Source: Eleginops maclovinus (Eukaryota; Chordata; Actinopteri; Perciformes; Eleginopidae). Taken from it: DNA of 64,000 nucleotides. Positions within the stretch are counted from its first letter, which is position 1, and every line of letters starts with the position of its first letter. Below, piece by piece: positions 46,930 through 57,934 of this stretch. The translations under genes were made by a program, and so were the position numbers. The notes beneath the pieces are model-generated. The model was given only the letters and a program-made list of their open reading frames with translations. It was not told the DNA's origin and did not search any database. The stretch is from the NCBI RefSeq assembly GCF_036324505.1, contig NC_086364.1, positions 20,596,648 through 20,660,647 of the forward strand. The letters run 5' to 3'.

Positions 46930-47149
46930 TTTGTTTTGGGATCTGGGACAATGTCTTCTTTGCACGCCTGGAGGAAAAACTGCTAAATCATAAGGACAGG
47001 TTCTGTATTTATATCTGGATGTACGGACGATTGATCGGTGTCACATTTCCTCCATGTTAGATCCCAAGCTGGTGTCAATGAACGCACCACGCTTTTGTCC
47101 AATTCTACTCTCATTAGCATTGACTGCTTGTTTAGCCTTTCATTCATTT

Positions 47150-47890
47150 GGGCAGTTTTAATAAGGTTGTCAATGTGTGATTTCCTTACGTTTTGCTATT
47201 AGATAACATAAAACCAGAGCGACAGCGAGGGAAATGCGGGATTGTATGCATATTGCACGAGCACAGGTCTCTAAAATCAACACACAATTCACAGAAACTC
47301 CTTTTTTAATCATTTTGTTGGATATGATTGGGCTGTCCATGACATTTTATTGCTAGTGGCCTTAATAAAACATGATGTGAAATGCCGGATATTATGCGTA
47401 GTGTGTGAACACAGCTCTCGAAAGTCAACACAATTCACACACTGCTTTTATTAAAAGTAATATTGGCAGATATTATCGGGGCTGTCAATGTATTTCCTTT
47501 ATTGGCTACATCTAAACAAGGAACAAGGCGAGTGAAAAATACAATTGTATGCTTAGTGCATGATCACAGCTCTCTAAAACCAACACACAATTCATACAGT
47601 GCTTTTTAAAGTAATTTTGCCATGTTTTATTGGTGTTGGAAATTGAATATATTTACGTTTTGCTCTTAGCTAACATGAAACCAGAGGAAAAGCGAGTGAA
47701 ATATTGGATTTTTAGCATAGTGCACGAATACAGCTCTTCAAACTCAACACAAGAGTAATTTAGGTAGTTTTATTTGGGCTGTCAAAATCATTTCTTTCTG
47801 TTTTGCTTTAAAGGAAAGCACAGGCTAGAGCATGAATACAGCTCTCGAAAAACAACACACAATTCACACACTGTGCTTTTTCATGAGCAT
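47150..47890. repeat. csdc2: Diverged tandem array in csdc2 intron 1
   Basis: Five units share a 'cacagctctcgaaa.caacacacaattcac' core, at 47262, 47410, 47565, 47730 and 47838 (spacings about 148, 155, 165 and 108 bp). Each unit carries 'gggctgtcaatg'-, 'acataaaaccaga'- and 'gcgagtgaaa'-like segments in the same order. No coding capacity. Confidence 0.7.
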
Positions 47891-48126
47891 GGGACCGGAA
47901 ACAGATTTGTTCCTGACCCGGGCCAAAGGAGACCTGACCCTGTTTAATTCTGTTGCTTCGTTTCTGCTCATCCAGATGTTCTCCTGCTGTGTGAAAATGA
48001 TGCTGTCTCACTACAATCCATGATGTGTGCATCCTTCTCTGTGAGTGTAACATAGAGGCTTTAACATGACATGATGTGTGTAGTGCAGTTCGTGTAGGAT
48101 ATGATGTTCATTTGGGGATGGGGCAC

Positions 48127-48179
48127 TGACGTCACGAACGCCCCACTCGAGGCGGCGTGCTGCAGCTGCTCTGACGTCA
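48127..48179. promoter_or_regulatory. csdc2: Paired palindromic CREs in csdc2 intron 1
   Basis: Two perfect TGACGTCA sites (48127-48134 and 48172-48179) lie 45 bp apart inside a locally CpG-rich block in an otherwise AT-rich intron. This is candidate enhancer or internal promoter sequence. Function inferred. Confidence 0.5.
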
Positions 48180-48239
48180 CGCCGTGCCTGCATCACTATC
48201 GTCACAGGCGATATGAGGGGGTGTAAAAACACGTATAGC

Positions 48240-50221
48240 ACGACACTGTGTTTGTGTGGTGAATCGTAACCTTGGGAATAGCAGTGTGGGGAGAAACGAG
48301 ATAAAGGTATATTGACAAGTTCACCTAAATAAACAGGAATGTGTTGTGAGTGATACACATAATGGGAGTCTATAGCCACTGGAATATTATATAAATTAAA
48401 TATATCAGATGTATAATTAGAATTAAACGTGTGGAGGCGTAGGGAAACACACTAACCCAAACAAACTTACTGAAGTTCGTTTTGCTAAGTATTCTTTTTT
48501 CTGTGTCTTTGAATGCACCATATATACCAAAGCAAATTCCCCATTTGTGTAAACCTACTTGATAATAAAACCGATTCTGAATCTAAATCTGATTAATGTA
48601 TGAGCTGTAACATTTAGGGATGTAGTTGATGCTCAATGTGCAAAGATAATGCGCACAGCTCGACATGACTTGGGTCCCTACTGTAGATGGGTAGCTTAAT
48701 TACTTATTAATAATAGTGTTTAATAATGTTTGTTTTTTAAAACTATAATGTTAAAAGGCTCGGTTTACCAAATATTAATATATATATTTATTTTATGCAC
48801 ATTTCTTAATTAAAAACTGTCAAAACAGATCAGAGCAAATTATTTCTAATACATTTCTATTTTAGGAAATGATGAGCGGCGGCCTAGATAGAAAAATACG
48901 CTAAATCACTAAAACAAAATCAAGAGGCTGATGTGCATTGAATACACTATTGATTCTTCACTGAAGAGTACGGATGCATAAGCAGATATGAAAATGAAAT
49001 CTCCATATCTATTATTAATACCGTGCAGTGGGTAAGAGATAAACCCGGTAGTATTATTATCTTTAGGGATTGCAGTGCTTTGCAAAACTCCCAAAGGCTT
49101 CAGGGTAAATAAAGGAAATTGGTGATGCTTTATGACCTCTGATGAAGCTGGATTAAAGGGACAATTTACTTCCCAAGGTCAGTCTCCCTTTCATTAGGAC
49201 TTATCTTGTGAAAAATGTTGTGTAATGTCTTCAGCGGAGGTTTTTTGTTAATCAGAAATAAGCCTGATGATGTGTCTGTGCTTGGAGACGGCACATCTTT
49301 GAAGAGAGATGGTGTCAGGTTACAAACTAGAGGTGTGGAATCTATTAAGAGCTTTGATGATGCAATTGAGTTGCATTATGGGAAGTGTAGGACCCACTGC
49401 TTTTGTAGTACTTCATAGTACCTGTCACATCAGCTTAATATTCTTGTGCACTGGTTGCAGGGATTCACACCTTTTGAAAAAGCTCTCCTTTTGACAGTTT
49501 TATACCATCAATTGACTGCTGATTCTCCATTCCTCTCAAGTGATCAATAACTGCTTTGGTAGCAAAATGCATTTCCAGCCATGTGTCTTGTTCGAGGCAA
49601 AGTTTTGGTCTTTCTCCTAGTTTAAAAATATCCATAGACATGTTTGCTGTCACTCTGAACCGAAACATCTGCAGAGTAATGTCATACATGATAGGATGAG
49701 ATGAACTAAAGTTAGTCATGATAGCACCGCCGCCATGTTTTACCTCACATTACATTTCAAAGCGACTTACAATAAGTGGCAAACCCATGAACGTGCTTGT
49801 GCAATAGTTTCCAACGAGCTAAACCTTGTATGTGCTTTCTTGACTGTAAGGGAACCGAGAGGGACAATTGGATAAAAAGCTGCTCCTCTCTGTTTGGGTG
49901 GGGGGAGGAAAACACTTTACTGCATGCACTTTTTTTAGTCTTCAAGTTCCCTCACTTTAGGATACCCAATACTACATCACTGGGGTACCACTTTTACATT
50001 TGAGTGGACTTGATTCAAAATAGAAAACAGACTGAAGGAAAGATATTTGAAAATGCATTTTATACTCACACGTCTCTTAGTTATTTGCCTGCTTGTTTCT
50101 GTGTTGAATTCCCGGCTGGAGGACACCCATCCCTCATTTCCCCCTCCATCACCTCTCAGGCCACATGACAACTCTTTGATCTCCCTCCTTCCTCACCCTG
50201 TGGTCTCCCTCCTCCTGACAG
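48240..50221. other. csdc2: csdc2 intron 1, distal part
   Basis: No exon recognised between the CRE block and the acceptor at 50221. AT-rich. A short interspersed-repeat word ('catttcaaagcgacttacaa', about 49753-49772) matches sequence at 58125. Confidence 0.35.
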
Positions 50222-50373
50222 ACCTGAAGCGACAGCGCTGACCTGGATAACTCCGAGTCTGAAGCAGAATCAGAAGCAGCCGGCCTCACAGAGATAGCAG
50301 CAGACAGACGCCTCTGTCAGCAGAACAGCCTCCCTCTTCCTCCCTCATCCTCCTCACCCCTGTCACTTCTGAA

Positions 50374-52993
50374 ATGGCGGACCCCGGACTCACGTCGCCC
50401 TCCAGGACCCCTCTGCGCTCCCCCAACGCCTCCCTCACCCTGTCCTTCCCCTTCCTGAGGGAGAGGAGCCGGGTTTGGGAGGACGGGAAAGAGCATCCGC
50501 TGCCTCGAGATTTACCAAGCCCTCTGCCAACCAAACGCACCCGCACCTACTCAGCGTGAGTTTGTTGTTATTGATTATTATTATTATTATTATAAGCAAT
50601 GAGTGTGTGGTGGTGAAAACATCCAACCACAGACATTGGATTTTTTCCATTTTATGCTACTTTTAAACTTTATTAGATTACAGATCAAAGTTGTTTTTTT
50701 ATTCCAATGCAACCTTTGTGAAAGAGTTTGTACTTTGAAACTAAATAAAGTGTTTCATTAACTAAATCACTCTAGGTAAATACACTGAAAAACTGAAATG
50801 TTTACTTTAATTAAATCTATTATGTCAACTAATTCAACCCCACAGTATTAGGTCAGTTGAAAGCAGTAATATTAAGTTGAAATAAAAAATATTAGGTTCA
50901 AATCAACATTATTGCTTTCAACTGACCTAATACTGAAATGAGTTGACATAAAACATATAATTAAAGTCAACGTTTTAGTTTTTTCAGAAACTAAAACTAA
51001 AAATAAGATAAAAATACTATGATAATACGTACCGGAAATGAATGAAAAAAGGAAGAAAAGTGAAATGTATAATGAATAAAAACAACCAACAGGTTTACAT
51101 TTGATTACCTTCCGTATGAATCCTGCTCTTAGTCCTCTCACTTCTCTATTATTCTGGCTCGTTTGAAGGGCCTGAAGCATAAATGTTCTGACATAAAAGA
51201 GGAAAGATGTTGTTGTAAAGGTCTCCTTCTCGTCTTACTAAAACAACAACATCAGTCAGTCGTTATCGGTGCAGAGACATGCGATAACTTTGTTGTTTTT
51301 CTGTCTCCATTCCTGCAGTACGGTACGCGCTCAATCAGGTCCGGTGTTTAAAGGCGTCTGTAAGAACTTCTCCAGGTCACAAGGTCACGGCTTCCTCCGA
51401 CCCTCCCACGGCGGAGAGGACATCTTTGTTCACATCTCAGAGTGAGTAACAAAAACACTGAAGCGCATCTTAAAAAACTAACAGAATCAGAATCAGAAAG
51501 GGTTATTTCTCCCGCAGCGGGGACATGCACATTGTTATAGTAAAGGAACTAAAAACTAAAATATAAATCAGGAAAAAATATTGTGAAAGAAAGAAAAATA
51601 CAATGAAAAATACTGAATAAAGAACAAATATATAAAATATGCAAATTACTGAGGATATGTACAGGAAAATGTATGTGCAATAGAATAAAGATAGATTTAA
51701 AAGATATACAGATTACAGCAAATGAACAGTGCAGGAAAAATATCTACAAGGAAAATAATTATAGCATAAAATAAAAATAAGACAGAAATCTAAATTAAAA
51801 TTAAATAACAAAAAGGAAAATATTCTGTCCAATAAATATTAATATAAATATATTTAAAAAATACAAAATATTGTGTTATATATCATATTTTATTTATAGA
51901 CACTAATGGACTGAATACAGAGGCAAGTTCACGAAAATTGACTTAAAAGTACTGAAGTAGCAGCAGTTATAATATTAGTAAGTTGCACAAAGTATTGTTA
52001 TGTGTTTTACAGCTGTGTCCTCCGAGAGTCACAGCAGACAAACGTCGGCTGAATTAAAAACAGCAACACTAACAACTAACCTCAGATCTGCAGCATCACC
52101 TCAGGACTCTTTTAACTCAGCAAACTAAAGTCTACGTTTGTACTTTTCTCAAAGGGAGAGCTATTTTTTCCAACTCTCACAGGACTCTGACACCTGCAAG
52201 AAGAGGAAATGCACAGAGAGTTACGCAATCTGTTTTTATTCAGCATTCAGCACGAAGCTAAATGTTTCTACAGCTTCAGCAAAAGCCCTTTTGTGAAAAC
52301 AGATTCTGCAGGATCTGAAACAGCTGCATCGTGGGTCGGAGGGTTTATCTTGTTTCAAATGTCTTCAGTGTAAGAGCTCCTGCAGATGTTTCTGAGTGTG
52401 TGTGTGTGTGACCACATATTTGGCAAACAGTTATGGGAAGATTTATCCCAATTAAGAATCATTAAAGAACAGCAGCTGCAGCCCCTCTTTTCAGCCTGTG
52501 TTAGCTGGCTGGCTCTGTCGTGATTGGTCAACTGCTTAGAGATGTCCCGCCCCTTAGCCTACAATGTGTTGGAGCGCTAGCCAATTGAAGCACAAGTGTT
52601 ACATAGTGATGTCATTGAGTGTGTGCATTCATCCATTATATCAGTAGAGCGGCTGCACAGTTTAAAATATCTAAAGATCTTTAATCGGAGGGTCTTTCTT
52701 TCATCGTAGTGACTCTTCTTGGATTAAACATAGTCTGTGACCCTGTGCATCTTCACATCAAGACTGTGTGAAACAAAACTCTCCATTTTCCACACTTCAT
52801 CTTCATGGCCCTACTTTGTCTCTGTTCCAGCATCGAGGGGGAGTACGTCCCGGTGGAGGGAGACGAGGTCACGTACAAAGTGAGCCGAGTGCCGCCCAAG
52901 AACCTGAAGGTGCAGGCGGTGGAGGTGAAGATCATACACCTGAACCCCGGCACGAAACACGAGACCTGGTCAGGCCAGATCATCAGCTCGTAG
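50374..52993 (+). CDS. csdc2: Cold shock domain-containing protein C2 (PIPPin)
   Basis: Coding exons: 50374-50555, 51319-51441, 52831-52993 (TAG), in phase, giving 155 residues (human 153). The first coding exon probably begins at 50222 (acceptor 50221). The N-terminus has Ser/Pro-rich sequence then [17 protein letters not shown], identical to the mammalian protein. The cold shock domain follows (~69-140): [20 protein letters not shown] contains the RNP1-like motif, and DIFVHIS is RNP2; then [16 protein letters not shown]. The C-terminus is [11 protein letters not shown]. The family binds single-stranded RNA; the mammalian protein is brain-enriched and binds histone mRNA 3' UTRs. Neighbours polr3h and pmm1 match human order. 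Confidence 0.96.
50785..50987. mobile_element. Foldback (long inverted repeat) MITE
   Basis: Arms of about 75-80 bp are reverse complements. The left has 'ctgaaaaactgaaatg' and 'gtattaggtcagttgaaagc'; the right has 'gctttcaactgacctaatac' and ends 'ttttagttttttcag'. The short loop is near 50870-50905. It sits in the csdc2 intron between 50556 and 51318. Confidence 0.75.
51480..51910. repeat. Degraded interspersed repeat / AT-rich tract
   Basis: Begins 'cagaatcagaatcagaaagg' like other teleost repeats and continues as A-rich sequence. No exon. Confidence 0.35.
52490..52625 (+). repeat. Interspersed repeat family R1, copy F
   Basis: Contains 'ggctctgtcgtgattggtca', 'ttggagcgctagccaatt' and 'gttacatagtgatgtcat', the middle of R1 only. 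It lies in the last csdc2 intron. Confidence 0.6.
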
Positions 52994-53902
52994 ACCCAGA
53001 AAACCCCGGGGGCTCATGGGTAATGGAGGGGGAGGGGGGGCTGGGGCATCAACCTGTTGTAGGACTGATATTTTACATCTCATTATTTCTTTAAAAACAT
53101 GCTTTACCTACACAGCACCGGTCCAGATTTAATGACACAGGTGCAGAGGGCTGTCTCCTACTCTGCTGAATTTGCTGAATACGATTTATTTATTTATTTC
53201 CCCTCAAAACAAAACAAAGAAAACAGCTGGGGGTTTATTTTCCTGCGGGTATCAGCTGGGTAAAGTTTGAAACACTGGGAAAACAAAGCAAAGCATGACA
53301 GCTGAGTGTATGTGAAGTGGAGAGAGCGGTGTAAGTAGGACAAAAGGCTGAATTCAGTTTCACTTCCCTTCTTTGCAGCTGTTTGGCACTTGTTTACTTT
53401 GCTGAACATTTCCAGGATCACATTGCGGGTGCAAGCGTGGGTCAGATGACTTGCTATCATAAGTCGTACACAGTGCAGACGCTGTAAAGATGGGAATTTG
53501 AATTCAAGAACAGAAATGATGGACCTAAGAGGAAGTTGTTTAGGTAATTAAAGAGGAAGACATTTCAATGGTTGTGTATTAGAAGGTTTATGCATTAAAA
53601 ATCAAATGAAATATGATTAAATCCCCCAAAATAAAAGGTTCAGGACCCCTTTGTGTGACCAGTTTAGAACATAAACTGAATTTGAGGACAAAAAAGGGTT
53701 ATTTAAGTTTTATTTTGAAAGAGAGAAGGTGTAAGTAAGTTAGAAATTCATGAAAAGCACGAAGGCAGACGAGGACTCAAGGAATCACATTAAATCAGGC
53801 ATGGACACAACTGAAAAATATTTGACTGTGAATGGAAAGCAAGTATTTTCCTTACAAAAATGCATATCCTTGTTTGTTGTGTGGTTATTTATTTGTATTT
53901 AT

Positions 53903-54054
<152 letters not shown>

Positions 54055-54538
54055 TCAGATTGCAAGCTTTAATAACTTGCACAAATTAGTTGAAAACTGC
54101 CAGAAAAAACTTCTCCAAAACATTTGTCGTTCTGGTGGAAAAATGTCAGGTTTTGAAAGCGTCTGCAGCCACGAAACAAAACGATTTGTAAATCTCTTTT
54201 TCTATTATCAGGAAAAAAAGACATGCATCTGTGTGTGATTTATTAAGCGTCTCGTCAGTGTGATGGTGAACTACTCGACTTCATTGGTGGTGCCAAAAGA
54301 GATCTGTCACATAAACGTGGTCCGTAGTACTTCAGGTTTTGCTCGGTTAAGTACTGTTTGTCATTTTCTATGATATATCTGTTCCATAGAGTCTCTATGC
54401 ATCCGTCACTGCCTGAATCCGTTCATCATCACTCCGTTTATTTTCTCCGTCACCTTCAAAGGGCACTTTCTGTTGTGGACCAGCCGCTGTGGTGGTGATC
54501 ACAGTGAGGACTTCTACTGAGCCTTGAAAAAAAACAAC

Positions 54539-54544
54539 ATTAAA
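54539..54544 (+). terminator. csdc2: Candidate polyadenylation signal of csdc2
   Basis: ATTAAA variant signal about 1.55 kb after the stop. It is the best signal seen before an AT-rich intergenic tract. Confidence 0.35.
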
Positions 54545-54659
54545 GCATTTTATGATTCACACGACTGACGAGAGTGTGTTTATTTAACTGCATCTGACAG
54601 GAAGAGGAAGAGGAAGAGGAAGAGGAGGAGGGTGAAGACTGATAAACACGTGGGGAGAG

Positions 54660-55010
54660 AAACTGTCACGCTGGTAATAATTAAAAATAAAAAAAGCTAA
54701 TAATAATAATAATATTAAAAATCATAACAAAATAATAAGAGGCATAAATATATTATAATACCAAAAATAATAACAATAATAAATAAATATATATAATTAT
54801 TTTTTTATTTTTTTAAATCTAATAACTAAAATAATAAAAATCTTAACAAAATAATAATAATAAAAGAGAAATAAATATATTAAAATAATAACAATCACAA
54901 ATACATATATAATAATTAAAAAATGAATAATAACAATAATAGTACAAATAATAATAATGGTAAAAAAATATATATTAATTAACAATTGAGAAGAATAAAT
55001 ATGTAAGAAT
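54660..55010. repeat. (AAT)-rich low-complexity tract
   Basis: Mostly ATAATA/AATAAT words between csdc2 and pmm1. A purine-rich 'gaggaagaggaagaggaag' run precedes it at about 54600-54640. Confidence 0.8.
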
Positions 55011-56030
55011 AAAAAATGAGGAATAATGATTATAAGTAGATGACAGATTTAGATTGCATTTCATTTAGCTGATGCTTTTATCCACAGCGGTTTCCAATAA
55101 GTGCAATAAACCATTAAGATACACTCTCAGAAGAAGATAAATAAAATCTACATATATATTTATATTATGTTAAAACTGAGAGGACGAATATCTTTCATTA
55201 GAAATGTTGCATATATGAAGAATAACGTACAGGATAAAGTCCGATTTCATTATATGCCAAAAGTAAAGCTGGTAATGCAGTGAAACCCTTATGTTAATTG
55301 TATTCTCAACATGGTATTTTAACTTTATATTTGAAATACAGAATAGAAAACATCCTCCTCTCATTGTTACACCTTGGTGAGTCTCTTACCTCCCTTCTGT
55401 TTGGTGAAATATCTATACAGTACACAACACTAGCTTGTAAGGGGGGCGAGGCAGAAAATAGCTTTGAAGAAAAGAACAAAATAAAGTAAACACATCATGT
55501 GTTTTTAAATCAGTTCCCTTTTCTCTGTTTCTAGAGACACGTCAGCATCACGTCTCGCCTGAGGAAGCATGCACTTAAACTCTGCAATGCAGGGACACAA
55601 GCCTTTTGTGATATTCAGGCCTTTATGTGCCTCGAAAGCATTTGACTGTGAGTCGACACATAAATAATCACAAAAGAAACCAGTGAAATAACAAAAGCTA
55701 TGTTGGCTTTCAAAGTTGTTGGTGCTCTGTATCTACTCATCTGTGTTTATTGGGGAGGAGTTCAGCTATATTTGTCTTACGGTTATTAACACCAAGTCTC
55801 ATTTTCTGACTGTCGAGTGGTTTTTATAAAAGTTTTAAGAAGACTTCAATGATTTAAAGAAAAATCCATGATCAAAGTGGTGATACATTCTTCAACATCT
55901 AACATTTGGTGGTCAAACAGCCACAAGATAAACTGTCATTTATTTTAGAAGCACCTGGCGTAGGTAGGATGTGAGTGTCTGGCGACCCCCAGTGGTGGGA
56001 TGTGGGATTACACCGAGGCAGAAAAACAAA
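55011..56030. other. Intergenic csdc2-pmm1
   Basis: No exon. A short repeat word 'gctgatgcttttatccacag' (about 55070) is a fragment of a family also at 58090-58170. Otherwise unremarkable. Confidence 0.4.
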
Positions 56031-56037
56031 TGTATAT

Positions 56038-56541
56038 CAGGGGTGTCCAAACTTTTTTCCCCGCGGGCCACATACAGAAAATACACGGAGAGCTGGGCCA
56101 CTGATAGAGGTGAACATTGTCCCAAAAATGAAGTTAGAAGTTAGCAAAACAAATCAAATGTAGCTGAAGAATACTTGAACACGTTTTAAAGAAAGAACTG
56201 CCTATCCCATCTGTCTTTAGGGTTTCATTTATTTTGTTGGCAGCTCATTTCTTAAAACAGAAGCCTCAGACTGCTGATAATAAGAGTAAATAGGAAGGTT
56301 CAATTTCAAGATTGTTATAGAAATAAGTTATTGGGTTGTTTTTTTATCAACTAAGATTTGTTAGAACATATTTTACATTCTAAATTACTGAATTTATCTG
56401 AAAATTGGGCTCATTAATATATTTGAACATATATATTTGAGAAGTACAAGATAAGACAAGCAAAGTTTAATTTGTGGGCCATATTGCATTTTACTTTTAG
56501 AATTTGCAGAGGGCCCCCGGGCTGAAGTCTGGACACCCCTG
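56038..56541. mobile_element. hAT-like MITE
   Basis: Inverted termini: left 'caggggtgtccaaactttt'; right end 'gaagtctggacacccctg', its reverse complement with small changes. Each is followed inside by 'gggccacat'- or 'gggccctctgc'-like words. Flanks share 'gtatat', but an 8-bp duplication is imperfect in the AT-rich site. Confidence 0.65.
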
Positions 56542-56569
56542 GTATATATTATAGCCCTTTATCAGGTCT

Positions 56570-56750
56570 CAACACCTATATACTAGGAGTCATTCACCCA
56601 ATCACACCTCATTCATGCAGAGCAGTGCCAGTTGCTCTAGGGAAGCTAACATCCACACACACTCACACACCGTTGGCCAGGGAGCAACTCAGGGTTCAGT
56701 ATCTTTCGACATGTTGATGGCACAGGCCGGGATCAAACCTGCAGAAACTG
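56570..56750. repeat. Teleost interspersed repeat (copy 1 of 2)
   Basis: Shares 'tcattcaccca', 'cacaccgttggcca', 'gagcaactcagggttcagta' and 'gggat.aaac' with 59080-59335. The T-arm-like end suggests a possible tRNA-derived origin; this is uncertain. Confidence 0.5.
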
Positions 56751-56872
56751 TATTCCTTTAGTTGAGAAAGCGCTGTGATTTTGTAAGTGACTTATATGTA
56801 AACGCACATCAGTAAAGTCAAAGCTCAAGAACGACAGTGGAGAACTGAGTTCAGTGCAAGATATCAAAATGT

Positions 56873-56878
56873 TTTATT
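56873..56878 (-). terminator. pmm1: Polyadenylation signal of pmm1
   Basis: AATAAA on the minus strand about 1.06 kb after the pmm1 stop. No exon lies between, so 56879-57934 is the likely 3' UTR. Confidence 0.5.
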
Positions 56879-57934
56879 ACAATTAATCCACTTTTTTTAT
56901 CCAGAAAAGACTGAAAGTAATCAGTTAGCATCATAAACATTTCCTGTTGTGCATAAAAGTATTTTTCTACATGATCCTTTGAGTCGTTTTAAAGGAGTGT
57001 TAACAGTCCTGCAGCTGATGCATTTAAAAGCCTCACATTTACAATACTGATAAATCAAAGAGGCATTACCCATTTAGTGTTCACATATTTAAAAGTTATT
57101 TGTAAAACCCTTCATATTAAAATAATTAGCAACAAAGAACCAAGCATACCAGATACAGCGTTCAAGCCATGATACAGTTTGTAGAAATATTTGACACTAA
57201 AAGTATGGACTGACAGAAGGTGGTAGCTTCACTCACTGGTTAAGATGAATTCATTGAGTCTGTAGTCAATACATACATCTGATATGTGTTCCTTTTAATT
57301 GAATTTTAAAAACCTAGAGATGCAAAACAAGCTCTTCTCTTCCCTGAAGCTTAAAAAACATTTGATATTTAAGGAATCACACAATTAATCTCCAGAGACG
57401 TTACAATAACTGGAATGATTCATATATCCTCAACTTTGGAGGAATAAAAACATCTTCTTTATCGCTTCGCTCATATCCCATTTCCTCACCCTATTTAATA
57501 TCTCCCTTTCACTGTCATCATCTCTTTCAGCAATGATCAAACATATTACATTACGCCCAGAATTAGTGCAAAACATCACTTATACCCAAATAATCTGTAG
57601 TAAGAACTTCCAACAATAACAACCTTTATATTCTGTTAGCTGTTTGGCTAACTTATGCTACATGCTAATCTTATTGCACATGACTTTAACATACAACATG
57701 TAACACCTTCTCTGTCCCTTTTTAAAATACTTAAAAAGCAGAAGGATTAAGGTTTAAAATGTAGTCCAATCCCCCCGCTGCTGCTGTCCATTGTTTTCAT
57801 ATTATTAAGGAGGAGGAAATCAGTAGTAGTACCTTGGTTCATAAACATCCTGCGTTAGAGGAGCTTGTTGTCGTACAAGCGGAGAGCCACAGGCGGGAAA
57901 ACAGAGGGGATTGTGGGTAAAGGGATCAGGGGAC

